Positions 5,900 to 12,122 are shown, counted from the first letter of the stretch. The stretch: 13,310 nucleotides of DNA from Christensenella sp. UBA7868 (GCA_002501285.1 DLSG01000089.1:1-13310), one strand, 5' to 3'. Made by a program: numbers and translations. Notes: generated by a model not told the origin, from the sequence alone.

Positions 5900-6717
5900 T
5901 AATTATAATTTTTGCACCGCCACGCACTGGAAAAACAGCCCTTATGACACATATATCAAATTTAACGGCTTTTAATAGACAAAGAAATCGTGCGATGCAA
6001 ATAGAATTAATGGAAAAAATAAAAAACGGCTTTACAAATATTAAGACTATACCTATTCATTGTGTATCAGCCAACTATGACTGTAAATTCAAAAAGTTTG
6101 GGTATAGTCCTAGATTTAGCCGTAGAATTAACCCATATAGATTAGGTTTTGCAAACAAATATGTTAAAACACATTTTAATTTTCCTTATGAATGTATAGC
6201 CATCACCGAAGCACAAAAATATCTAAATTCAAGAATGAGTGCATATTTTCCAGATTGGCAAAGTCGGTGGTATGAACAACACGGACACAATAATATTGAT
6301 ATTTTTTTGGACACTCAAAGACCAATGCTAATTGATGTCAATATTCGTGAACTTGCCAGTTTTATAGAAGTTTTAAATTTAACTTTTAAATATGACGAAT
6401 ATGGAAAAATCAAAGGCTTAACTTGGAAAATTCGCAAAATCGAAAATAGCAGTTTATTTGATAGATATATGTCAAGCGGAAAAAAAGACACTAGTTGTTA
6501 TACGGAAGAAGAAATTTCCGCAAATTACAATGTTTTTGAATGTTATGACAGTCAAAACTGTAAACCAAAATTCTATGATGGTCATTTTGAAGAAGATATT
6601 GATTATCTTGAAAGTGCTCCACCAGAAGAAACAAAAGAAAGTTACATTCAATATCTTAAAGAGAATGATGACGAATTGCCAGAAAATTTTTATCAAAGGA
6701 GAAAAGCAGTTTGCTAA
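5896..6717 (+). CDS. Zot-type filamentous phage assembly ATPase (gI-like)
   Basis: P-loop ATPase that powers extrusion of filamentous virions. Residues 1-14 hold the N-terminal strand and Walker A (IIIIFAPPRTGKT, K13), with alanine in place of the usual first glycine. A Walker B-type strand follows at 101-107 (IAITEAQ, threonine where aspartate is common, glutamate kept). The family block HGHNNIDIFLDTQRP lies at 129-143. The start overlaps the previous stop as ATGA. The usual C-terminal transmembrane helix of gI/Zot proteins is not visible in the 273 residues, so membrane attachment may depend on the anchored proteins encoded upstream. This gene is the strongest single marker that the element is an inovirus. 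Confidence 0.85.
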   Translation: MIIIIFAPPRTGKTALMTHISNLTAFNRQRNRAMQIELMEKIKNGFTNIKTIPIHCVSANYDCKFKKFGYSPRFSRRINPYRLGFANKYVKTHFNFPYECIAITEAQKYLNSRMSAYFPDWQSRWYEQHGHNNIDIFLDTQRPMLIDVNIRELASFIEVLNLTFKYDEYGKIKGLTWKIRKIENSSLFDRYMSSGKKDTSCYTEEEISANYNVFECYDSQNCKPKFYDGHFEEDIDYLESAPPEETKESYIQYLKENDDELPENFYQRRKAVC

Positions 6718-7082
6718 ATTTTAATAAAAATAAATTAATCAATGACACACTTGATAAATATTACGAAACATTTTCGCATACTCTTGATACCGCTGACTAT
6801 GTGCCAGATAAATTTAATGCAAAAGTTCATAAATATATTTATAAAAATATGAAAAAGACTTTTAAAAAAATTGATAAGGAAGACAGAATTTATCAAAAAA
6901 AATTATTAAGTAAAGAAAAACAAAAAAAGAAACAACAAAAGAAAAACAAACAGTCTTGGTTTTCTCGACTTTGTTGTAAATTAAGGTATAACAGGCTTAA
7001 ACGAAAACATCGACTTTTAACTTATACCCCAAAAACAGATGTTGAAAACAAAGATTTAGTTTTATTTGAAGATAATAAATAA
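6711..7082 (+). CDS. Basic hypothetical protein at the end of the assembly operon (123 aa)
   Basis: TTG at 6711 is taken as the start because AAAGGAGAA (6695-6703) precedes it by 7 bases; it overlaps the ATPase gene by 7 bases, implying coupling. Residues about 30-60 (FNAKVHKYIYKNMKKTFKKID) and a lysine/glutamine-rich coiled stretch at about 65-80 make it highly basic; SWFSRLCCKLRYNR follows. There is no clear membrane segment. Nothing is recognised. Its fixed place next to the ATPase suggests an accessory cytoplasmic assembly or DNA-handling role, as inference only. Confidence 0.55.
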   Translation: MLNFNKNKLINDTLDKYYETFSHTLDTADYVPDKFNAKVHKYIYKNMKKTFKKIDKEDRIYQKKLLSKEKQKKKQQKKNKQSWFSRLCCKLRYNRLKRKHRLLTYTPKTDVENKDLVLFEDNK

Positions 7083-7119
7083 GTATTATGCTTAATTATT
7101 AAAATCTTAATATTATTAT

Positions 7120-7288
7120 TTGTTGTGGTAATGTGGTAAAGTCCGAAAAGACTTTTCCATATTTCCAGTTATTGTTGATTAGTGGTAAACTCGCTTTTCC
7201 ACTTATCAAAGAGTTTTCCATATTTGCATAACTTGTTGTGCGAATGTGGTAAACTCGGCAATAACCGTTAGCAACAATGAGTAAACTC
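7120..7288. repeat. Iteron-like repeats ahead of rep, candidate origin or Rep-binding region
   Basis: Three longer direct repeats of the form TTGTTG-N-GTGGTAAA(C/G)TC end in GTGGTAAAGTC (7133-7143) or GTGGTAAACTC (7182-7192 and 7246-7256). A shorter GAGTAAACTC, an imperfect palindrome, ends at 7288. TTTTCCATATTT occurs twice (7153-7164, 7214-7225). The elements pair as hairpins TGGTAAA(G/C)TC...GA(C/G)TTTTCCA, at 7134-7159 and 7183-7220, each with one T-T mismatch. The stretch contains no convincing gene and lies directly before the rolling-circle rep gene. Confidence 0.65.
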
Positions 7289-7297
7289 AAAACAAAA

Positions 7298-7332
7298 GCA
7301 CTTTTGCGTAGGGCTCTGCCCTAGCAAAGTGC
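7298..7332. repeat. Long GC-richer hairpin, candidate double-strand origin or packaging structure
   Basis: GCACTTTTGC and GCAAAGTGC form an outer stem (one bulged T), continuing past a bulged G into TAGGGC (7309-7314)/GCCCTA (7318-7323) with a TCT loop. It is one of the most stable dyads in the window and lies 74 bases before the rep start. It could also attenuate transcription entering rep, but no T-run follows. Confidence 0.55.
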
Positions 7333-7333
7333 G

Positions 7334-7363
7334 AGTGTTACTCTACTCGACAATAGTAACACT
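7334..7363. repeat. Second hairpin, candidate Rep nick hairpin
   Basis: A perfect 9-bp stem, AGTGTTACT (7334-7342) and AGTAACACT (7355-7363), exposes a 12-base loop CTACTCGACAAT. A nick site exposed in a hairpin loop just upstream of rep is typical of rolling-circle origins, and the loop loosely resembles the TACTACGA-type nick region of pMV158-like plasmids. The nick position is an inference. Confidence 0.5.
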
Positions 7364-7405
7364 TAACGGAATAAAAAATTTAAAAATTAAAAAATAGGGG
7401 TTTTT

Positions 7406-8401
7406 ATGAATAATTTGAATAGACAAAAAACTGCCTATTACTTGTTTCAAAAAGATAGAGTTTTTAGAGATAACACACTTACATCTTTATATTTTAAATC
7501 TAATAAAAAACAAGTAGAAAAGAAAAGTTGTCCAATTGATATTGACGGAATAAGATATAAGTTAATAAGAGAAACTGGCGAAATTGTAAATTACAAAAAA
7601 AGTGAAGTTTTAAGTAATATGGCTTGTTCTCTTAGAAGAACAAAAATATTAATGAATATGCTATTAGAAATGAACGATTTTGACTGGTTCGCAACACTCA
7701 CTTTTGATAAAGAAAAAATTGATAGAACAAATGACGAATTAGTCTATGAAGCATATAAAAAATATATAAACAACACAAAACATCAATTTCCCACTTTTAA
7801 ATATTTGACAGTTTTAGAAAGACACGAAGATGGTTGTATTCATTTCCACTTACTTATTGGTGGTCTAACCACAAAGCAACTTGGACTTGTTAATTCTGGA
7901 AAGGTTTGTTGTTCGTGGGCTATTTACAAAAATAAAATAGCAAGCAAAGAATATTTTGAAAAAACAAAAAGTGAACACGAAAACGAATTACAAGACACTG
8001 ACGGGCTTCCCGTTTATAATGTAACAACCTTTCCTTATGGTTTTACTACTGTAACAAGAATAGTAAGCCGTGAAAGGTGCAATAGTTACATTAAAAAATA
8101 TATTAATAAAGATATAGGAAAATCAACCGAGATATTTAAAAAGAGATTTTATTATTCTAAAAATCTTAATGTCCCGCAAATTGTTGAACGACTTATAGGT
8201 GCAGATTTTGACACACCAAAAAACATAAAGGACATTATGTCTACTAACCCACATTTTCAAAATGCTGACTTTATAAATTACAATAAAGAACGCAATATTT
8301 TGCAATACTGGGAAGACAATAACTTAAAGCAACAAATTGATAGTGAAAATATAAAAAAAACACTTAATCAATTAAATATAAATTTAGACGATATATTTTA
8401 A
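7406..8401 (+). CDS. Rolling-circle replication initiator, HUH endonuclease
   Basis: Nicks the plus-strand origin and starts rolling-circle replication. The three family motifs are present in order: motif 1 WFATLTF at residues 94-100; motif 2 with the metal-binding HFH at 146-148 inside LERHEDGCIHFHLLIGG; and a motif 3 SYIKKYINKD with two tyrosines, Y228 and Y232, spaced as in two-tyrosine initiators. Length is 331 aa. The start ATG follows a modest AGGGG site. Candidate origin repeats and hairpins lie directly upstream. Oddity: residues 14-35 (FQKDRVFRDNTL...) closely resemble residues 81-103 of the small protein encoded immediately downstream (WQKDTLFSDNTL...). Confidence 0.88.
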   Translation: MNNLNRQKTAYYLFQKDRVFRDNTLTSLYFKSNKKQVEKKSCPIDIDGIRYKLIRETGEIVNYKKSEVLSNMACSLRRTKILMNMLLEMNDFDWFATLTFDKEKIDRTNDELVYEAYKKYINNTKHQFPTFKYLTVLERHEDGCIHFHLLIGGLTTKQLGLVNSGKVCCSWAIYKNKIASKEYFEKTKSEHENELQDTDGLPVYNVTTFPYGFTTVTRIVSRERCNSYIKKYINKDIGKSTEIFKKRFYYSKNLNVPQIVERLIGADFDTPKNIKDIMSTNPHFQNADFINYNKERNILQYWEDNNLKQQIDSENIKKTLNQLNINLDDIF

Positions 8402-8415
8402 AAAGGAGTGATTAT

Positions 8416-8757
8416 TTGACAAAAAAATATTTACGAAAGAATGAGTTTAGAATGGACAACAACCCAAAACATTTTGGAATAAAAAAACAACCACATCCAG
8501 CATACATAACTGCAAGATATGGTCATTTATATAAAGCCAATACGATAACTCATTCTCAAGAAACTTCTACTGGACAAAAAACTTTTGATGTATTTGAAAA
8601 TCCAGATAAGCTAAGTAAAGATAAAAATCGAAAAACTAGAATTAGTCCACCATTTTGGCAAAAAGATACTTTGTTTAGTGATAATACTTTGTCTAATTTT
8701 AGATTTTCGAAAAAATCAAAAAAACGAATTAAAAAATATAATAAAAAATTTAATTAA
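8416..8757 (+). CDS. Small soluble protein paired with rep (113 aa)
   Basis: TTG at 8416 is preceded by AAAAGGAG (8400-8407), 14 bases after the rep stop, so it is probably co-transcribed with rep. Visible blocks are HPAYITARYGHLYKANTITH (residues 27-46), ETSTG, FENPDKLSKDK, then ISPPFWQKDTLFSDNTL and a very basic tail. No membrane segment. The HSQETS...NPDK part aligns with HREATS...NPDK of the 642 gene product. The segment at 81-103 resembles the Rep N-terminus. A PemK/MazF-like barrel is conceivable from the strand pattern but unproven. A 58-nt three-way fold starts 2 bases after the stop. Confidence 0.65.
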   Translation: MTKKYLRKNEFRMDNNPKHFGIKKQPHPAYITARYGHLYKANTITHSQETSTGQKTFDVFENPDKLSKDKNRKTRISPPFWQKDTLFSDNTLSNFRFSKKSKKRIKKYNKKFN

Positions 8758-8759
8758 AA

Positions 8760-8817
8760 AAATTCAACCCGTGTGACGTTTCCATCTTTTAACTGCCCTG
8801 TGGGCTTGGTTGAATTT
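8760..8817 (+). ncRNA. Three-way-junction fold after the 8416 gene (structured RNA or ssDNA)
   Basis: A perfect 10-bp outer stem, AAATTCAACC (8760-8769) with GGTTGAATTT (8808-8817), encloses two hairpins: CGT/ACG at 8770-8778 and GCCC/GGGC at 8795-8805. The linker TTTCCATCTTTT resembles the linker TCCATATCTT of the matching fold at 989-1043. It could act as a weak terminator, since some Ts follow, but the multibranched form is unusual for that. Confidence 0.5.
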
Positions 8818-8833
8818 CTATTATTATACAACA

Positions 8834-8849
8834 GCATTTAAAAAAATGC
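8834..8849. repeat. Small AT hairpin before the methyltransferase-like gene
   Basis: GCATTT (8834-8839) pairs with AAATGC (8844-8849) over an AAAA loop, 37 bases before the start codon at 8887. It could be an operator or weak attenuator. The rest of 8818-8886 is featureless AT-rich DNA apart from the ribosome binding site. Confidence 0.3.
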
Positions 8850-8886
8850 AACAATTTTAAAAAAATTTATTTTAAAGGGAGAAAAA

Positions 8887-9432
8887 ATGACACTTAAAAA
8901 AGTAATATACCTGGCAAGTGGACGAGCAAAATTAAATTACCCTTATGTAACTTATAACGACTACAAAGAAAAGAGAGATTTAGTCTGTGATATGATGACC
9001 GTTAATTTAAGTGATTATGATATTTTAATTGCCACTCCACCTTGCAATTATTATTCAAGAGCAAATTCTATGCGAGAAACGTCGAAGTATGCTCAAGAAA
9101 CAAAACATCTACTTCCTGATATTATTGACAAATTTATAAAAACCGGCAAGCCTTTTATTGTTGAAAATGTTAGAAATGAACCGATGTTTAAAAAACTTGG
9201 GTTATATGACAAAAATTGTTTAATTTATAAACACGGAAGACACACTTATTGGACTAATATTTTAATCAACATAACAAATATTTCTCAAGAATATGACTTT
9301 AAGCAAATACCTGGTTATGGCTGTATTAGATTAAAAAGTTATGTTCAAGGTGGTAAAAACGTCAATGACGTTTTAGATTATTTTTTAGAAGTAGTTATAG
9401 ATAAATTAAATAAAGAAATAAAGGGAGAATAA
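8887..9432 (+). CDS. Minimal C5-cytosine methyltransferase-like protein (181 aa)
   Basis: Contains the catalytic PPC (51-53, in ILIATPPCNYYSRAN) of motif IV, the ENV of motif VI (93-95, PFIVENVRN) and RHTYWTN (118-124), resembling motif VIII. It is about half the usual length, lacks a clear SAM-binding FxGxG motif I (only YLASG near residue 8-12) and has no recognisable target-recognition domain. It resembles the short Dcm-like proteins common in phages, which may modify phage DNA against host restriction or be degenerate enzymes. The ribosome binding site is AAAGGGAG. It heads an accessory operon with the two following genes. Activity is uncertain. Confidence 0.7.
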   Translation: MTLKKVIYLASGRAKLNYPYVTYNDYKEKRDLVCDMMTVNLSDYDILIATPPCNYYSRANSMRETSKYAQETKHLLPDIIDKFIKTGKPFIVENVRNEPMFKKLGLYDKNCLIYKHGRHTYWTNILINITNISQEYDFKQIPGYGCIRLKSYVQGGKNVNDVLDYFLEVVIDKLNKEIKGE

Positions 9433-9436
9433 ATTA

Positions 9437-10069
9437 ATGGAAGAATTTATAAATAGTGATTTAGATTTTGAAGATAGTGAATTACATCTTTTAATGCTTG
9501 CATTACAAGATTGTTTCGAAGATAATCAGATAAACTTTTGCCAAACTTGTAAAACAATATATGATATTTGGAGTTATTGCAAAAAAAGTTATTTCAAAGC
9601 AAAAAACAATGAATATTATAATTCATACAAGTTACTAGCAAAATTTGGCTTTGATAAAAAAGCAGTAAATAGATACAAACAATGTTATGAAAGATTTGTT
9701 TTACAAGGTGCAAATGTTTTGCTTAATGATTACAAAGACTTCTCACCTAGTAAGTTGTTTGAATTGTTAGTTCTATCTTCTGACACATCAGACGAACTTG
9801 TAAAAAAACAATTCATAAAACCAACTATGACAGTTAAACAAATTCGTGAATATATCAAAACATTAAAAGACGGCTCGGACAAAGCCGAAAAAGTCATTGA
9901 AGATACAACAATCAATGAAAACGATATTCCAATGGCTTATGATCCAAAACAAGAATATGAATATTCATATTTTGAAACAAAGACAAAAAACCAACTATTG
10001 AATATAGTTTGGGAATTACAAAAAGCATATCAAAAATTAAAATCAAATAAGGAGAAAAAACAAAAATGA
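9437..10069 (+). CDS. Hypothetical protein, possible DNA-binding or replication accessory protein (210 aa)
   Basis: Starts at ATG 9437 behind AAGGGAG, 4 bases after the previous gene. It is acidic and largely helical. The middle reads YNSYKLLAKFGFDKKAVNRY, a helical stretch reminiscent of a helix-turn-helix, then FSPSKLFELLVLSSDT and IKPTMTVKQIREYIKTLKDG. Patterns of this FSxSxLxExLxL...MTVKQIREY type occur, as I recall, in phage and plasmid proteins of Clostridia with no agreed function. The C-terminus is a lysine-rich coiled coil. Its stop overlaps the next start in ATGA. Confidence 0.55.
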   Translation: MEEFINSDLDFEDSELHLLMLALQDCFEDNQINFCQTCKTIYDIWSYCKKSYFKAKNNEYYNSYKLLAKFGFDKKAVNRYKQCYERFVLQGANVLLNDYKDFSPSKLFELLVLSSDTSDELVKKQFIKPTMTVKQIREYIKTLKDGSDKAEKVIEDTTINENDIPMAYDPKQEYEYSYFETKTKNQLLNIVWELQKAYQKLKSNKEKKQK

Positions 10070-10275
10070 CAACATTAAATTTTAACATAAATGAAATATT
10101 AAAAAGAAATGAACTACTAGAAAAAGAAAATAAAGAATTAAAAGAAAAAATGTTCTACAATTTTTTAAACAAAAATTCAACTGAAAATTATTATGAATTT
10201 AGAATTGAAGAATTAGAAAAAGAAAATCAATTGTTAAGACAAAAGAATGCTTATTTGTCTTTAATTGCACATTAG
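10066..10275 (+). CDS. Short coiled-coil protein (69 aa)
   Basis: Overlaps the previous stop by 4 bases and is preceded by AAGGAG inside that gene. Almost the entire protein is a leucine/lysine/glutamate coiled coil in two blocks (ILKRNELLEKENKELKEKM and IEELEKENQLLRQKN). It is probably a dimerising partner of the 9437 protein, judging by coupling alone. A bidirectional terminator follows 18 bases after its stop. Confidence 0.55.
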   Translation: MTTLNFNINEILKRNELLEKENKELKEKMFYNFLNKNSTENYYEFRIEELEKENQLLRQKNAYLSLIAH

Positions 10276-10292
10276 AATAAAAAATTTTATTT

Positions 10293-10323
10293 AAAAACTA
10301 GGCTGTTTATTGGCCTAGTTTTT
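10293..10323. terminator. Bidirectional terminator between convergent genes
   Basis: AAAAACTAGGC (10293-10303) pairs with GCCTAGTTTTT (10313-10323) around a 9-base loop, with T-runs in both directions. It ends the 8887-10275 operon on the plus strand. On the minus strand it contains the lipoprotein stop codon itself. Confidence 0.85.
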
Positions 10324-10752
10324 TGTTGTTGAAATATAAACTTTATCTTCTACTATAATTTTATTTTTATATTTTAAACATACATTATTAAAATCTCCAC
10401 CTATAATTGTTGTAATTATTCTCGCTCGCAACTTTAAAGAATTCTTTTTTTCTATTAATACTTTTCCATAAAAGGTTTCTTCGTTTTCATATAAAAATGT
10501 TACATTATTAAATTCTGTTTCATTTACTTTTACATAAAAATCATTTTGATTTAAAGTTATTTCATATTTTGCAGTATTCTCTACTTTTAAAATAAAATCA
10601 AAAATATATTGGTTATTATTTGTTTCTTTAATATCAAATCTAATAAATTTTATGTTTGTATTATTGCAACCTACCAATAAAAAACCACAAAAAATAAGTA
10701 ATAAACTTATACATATAACTTTTTTTAATTTATTTATTCTTTTAATTTTCAT
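10315..10752 (-). CDS. Lipoprotein, candidate superinfection-exclusion or moron gene (145 aa)
   Basis: Minus-strand gene inside an otherwise plus-strand element. The ATG at 10750-10752 was chosen, not the upstream GTG at 10759-10761, because AGGTG lies at a proper distance before the ATG. A basic N-terminus and hydrophobic stretch end in the lipobox LLVGC, followed by NNTN, predicting a lipid-anchored surface protein. The mature ~115 residues look beta-rich with an Ig-like pattern (FDFILKVENTAKYEITLNQND). No family is firmly recognised. Separate promoter, opposite orientation and a surface lipoprotein are typical of genes expressed from a prophage to alter the host surface, which is an inference. 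Confidence 0.7.
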   Translation of the reverse strand: MKIKRINKLKKVICISLLLIFCGFLLVGCNNTNIKFIRFDIKETNNNQYIFDFILKVENTAKYEITLNQNDFYVKVNETEFNNVTFLYENEETFYGKVLIEKKNSLKLRARIITTIIGGDFNNVCLKYKNKIIVEDKVYISTTKN

Positions 10753-10781
10753 TTTTAACACCTATAAATATAATTTTTATA

Positions 10782-10790
10782 AGTATAGCA
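10782..10790 (-). promoter_or_regulatory. Possible extended -10 promoter of the lipoprotein gene
   Basis: On the minus strand TGCTATACT fits an extended -10 (TGn then TATAAT-like) about 20 bases before the ribosome binding site of the lipoprotein gene. No good -35 is seen. Confidence 0.4.
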
Positions 10791-10874
10791 TTTTTTTTAT
10801 ATAGTAGTTATATATCGACATTTTAACAAATAAAATATCAAAAAAATACAAATTTAGACAAGGAAGAAAACTTT

Positions 10875-11909
10875 ATGATACGCAAAAGAAGAAATTTAAC
10901 ATTTACACAAAGATTACAAATAGAAACATTATATAATGCCAAAAAGACTAAAAAAGAGATTGCTCAAATACTTGGCTTACATCTCTGCACTATTTACAGA
11001 GAATTAAAGCGTGGTGCTTATGAACATACCACAATACAAGATACATTTTGGTATGGTGTCAGAATAAAGAAACAAATAAAATATTCTGCTCAAATATCAC
11101 AAGATAGATACGACTTGCTTTGCTCTGGTAAAGGCAGACCAATAAAACTTGGTAAAGACTTTGCTTTTGTTAAGTATATGGAAAAAAGAGTTATTGAAGA
11201 CAAAATATCTGCTTGTGCAGTTCTTGGCGAGATTAAGTATAAGAATATGCAGTTCGATACAAACATAAGCAAAACTACTCTTTATAGATATATTGAAATG
11301 GGCTTGTTTCCACACATCAGATTAGAGAAGCGAAAGAAAGAATACAAGAAAGTCAAAATAAAACGAGCCCCAAAAGGCACAAGCATTGAAAGACGCCCAA
11401 AAGAGATTAAACAAAGAAACTCATTCGGACACTGGGAAATGGACTGTGTTTGTGGTAAAACAAAGCCTGTGCTTCTAGTGTTAAGTGAAAGACTTACACG
11501 AAAAGAAATAATTTTCAAAATGGAAAATCAAAAAGCAATTAGTGTTGTTAAGTGCTTAAATATCTTGGAGAGAAGATTTGGTAAAACATTCAAAAAAGTA
11601 TTTAAGTCTATCACGGTAGATAACGGAAGCGAGTTTGCAGATTTTCACGGCATAGAAAAATCTTCTTATGGACACGGCAAACGAACAACAGTTTTTTATT
11701 GTCACCCTTACTGTTCTAGTGAAAGGGGCACAAACGAACGACTTAACAGAGAAATACGAAGACTTATTCCAAAAGGCTCTGACATAAGTAAATATTCTAT
11801 ACAAGATATACAAAAAGTTGAAGACTGGGTAAACAACTATCCAAGAGAAATATTTAATTATGCAACATCTTCTGAACTCTTTGAGAAACATTTACAAGCA
11901 ATATCTTAA
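10875..11909 (+). CDS. IS30-family DDE transposase, likely the phage integration enzyme
   Basis: Full length (344 aa) and intact. Residues about 8-48 form the N-terminal helix-turn-helix (TFTQRLQIETLYNAKKTKKE, then IYRELKRG). The catalytic core shows D190 in GHWEMDCVCG, D249 in ITVDNGSEF and E288 in RGTNERLN, followed by the family's IRRLIPKGSDIS. The ribosome binding site is AAGGAAG. I found no convincing terminal inverted repeats hugging the gene, and it is the only recombinase in the element. An IS30-type transposase used to integrate a filamentous phage is known from Spiroplasma SpV1-type phages, so it probably belongs to the phage; a later IS insertion with divergent ends is the alternative. 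Confidence 0.9.
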   Translation: MIRKRRNLTFTQRLQIETLYNAKKTKKEIAQILGLHLCTIYRELKRGAYEHTTIQDTFWYGVRIKKQIKYSAQISQDRYDLLCSGKGRPIKLGKDFAFVKYMEKRVIEDKISACAVLGEIKYKNMQFDTNISKTTLYRYIEMGLFPHIRLEKRKKEYKKVKIKRAPKGTSIERRPKEIKQRNSFGHWEMDCVCGKTKPVLLVLSERLTRKEIIFKMENQKAISVVKCLNILERRFGKTFKKVFKSITVDNGSEFADFHGIEKSSYGHGKRTTVFYCHPYCSSERGTNERLNREIRRLIPKGSDISKYSIQDIQKVEDWVNNYPREIFNYATSSELFEKHLQAIS

Positions 11910-11933
11910 ACTAAATAAATATTTCACTTTTAA

Positions 11934-11958
11934 AGTGTGCTTTAAACACACTCTTTTT
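11934..11958 (+). terminator. Transposase terminator
   Basis: AGTGTG (11934-11939) pairs with CACACT (11947-11952) over a 7-base loop, followed by CTTTTT. A second, mutually exclusive hairpin, CACTTT-T-AAAGTG (11925-11937), overlaps its left arm, which could act as an anti-terminator. Confidence 0.65.
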
Positions 11959-11995
11959 GCATACAATAAAAAAGAAAAGTCAAAGAAAATTTGTC

Positions 11996-12023
11996 TATTC
12001 ATACCCTTGCAAGGGTATGAATA
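11996..12023. repeat. 28-bp perfect palindrome near the right end
   Basis: The half-site TATTCATACCCTTG is followed immediately by its exact reverse complement, with no spacer. A second small hairpin, ATGGTT/AACCAT (12025-12041), follows directly. A loopless dyad suits a dimeric protein site or a DNA-structure signal better than a terminator. It lies in the 270-bp gene-free stretch between the transposase and the host gene; the remainder of that stretch is very AT-rich. Confidence 0.7.
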
Positions 12024-12102
12024 TATGGTTACAACAACCATTTTACACAATTCTTTAACTTTTTTTAATTTTTTTCTATTTTTTTGCTATATTTTCTTGA
12101 CT

Positions 12103-12122
12103 TTTCGAACGCTTTTTGTTTT
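12103..12122 (+). repeat. Right copy of imperfect direct repeat, candidate att site
   Basis: TTTCGAACGCTTTTTGTTTT, partner of 275-294 with one mismatch. It lies about 55 bases before the end of the convergent host gene. If it is attR, the integrated element would be about 11.83 kb. Confidence 0.4.

Noticed and set aside
7120..7288. Short repeats resembling a CRISPR array
   Set aside because: Repeats are unequally spaced (52 and 61 bases), partly divergent, form hairpins with intervening sequence and lie next to rep; no cas genes are present.
7099..7290. Minus-strand open frame in the origin region
   Set aside because: It covers the iteron and hairpin repeats, lacks a ribosome binding site and has no recognisable protein features.
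10762..12000. Terminal inverted repeats making the transposase a stand-alone IS30 element
   Set aside because: Only very short matches such as TAGACAA were found on both sides, no better than expected in AT-rich DNA.
275..12122. XerCD dif sites at the prophage ends
   Set aside because: The repeated sequence does not match the 11-6-11 dif pattern with its TTATGTTAA-like arm.
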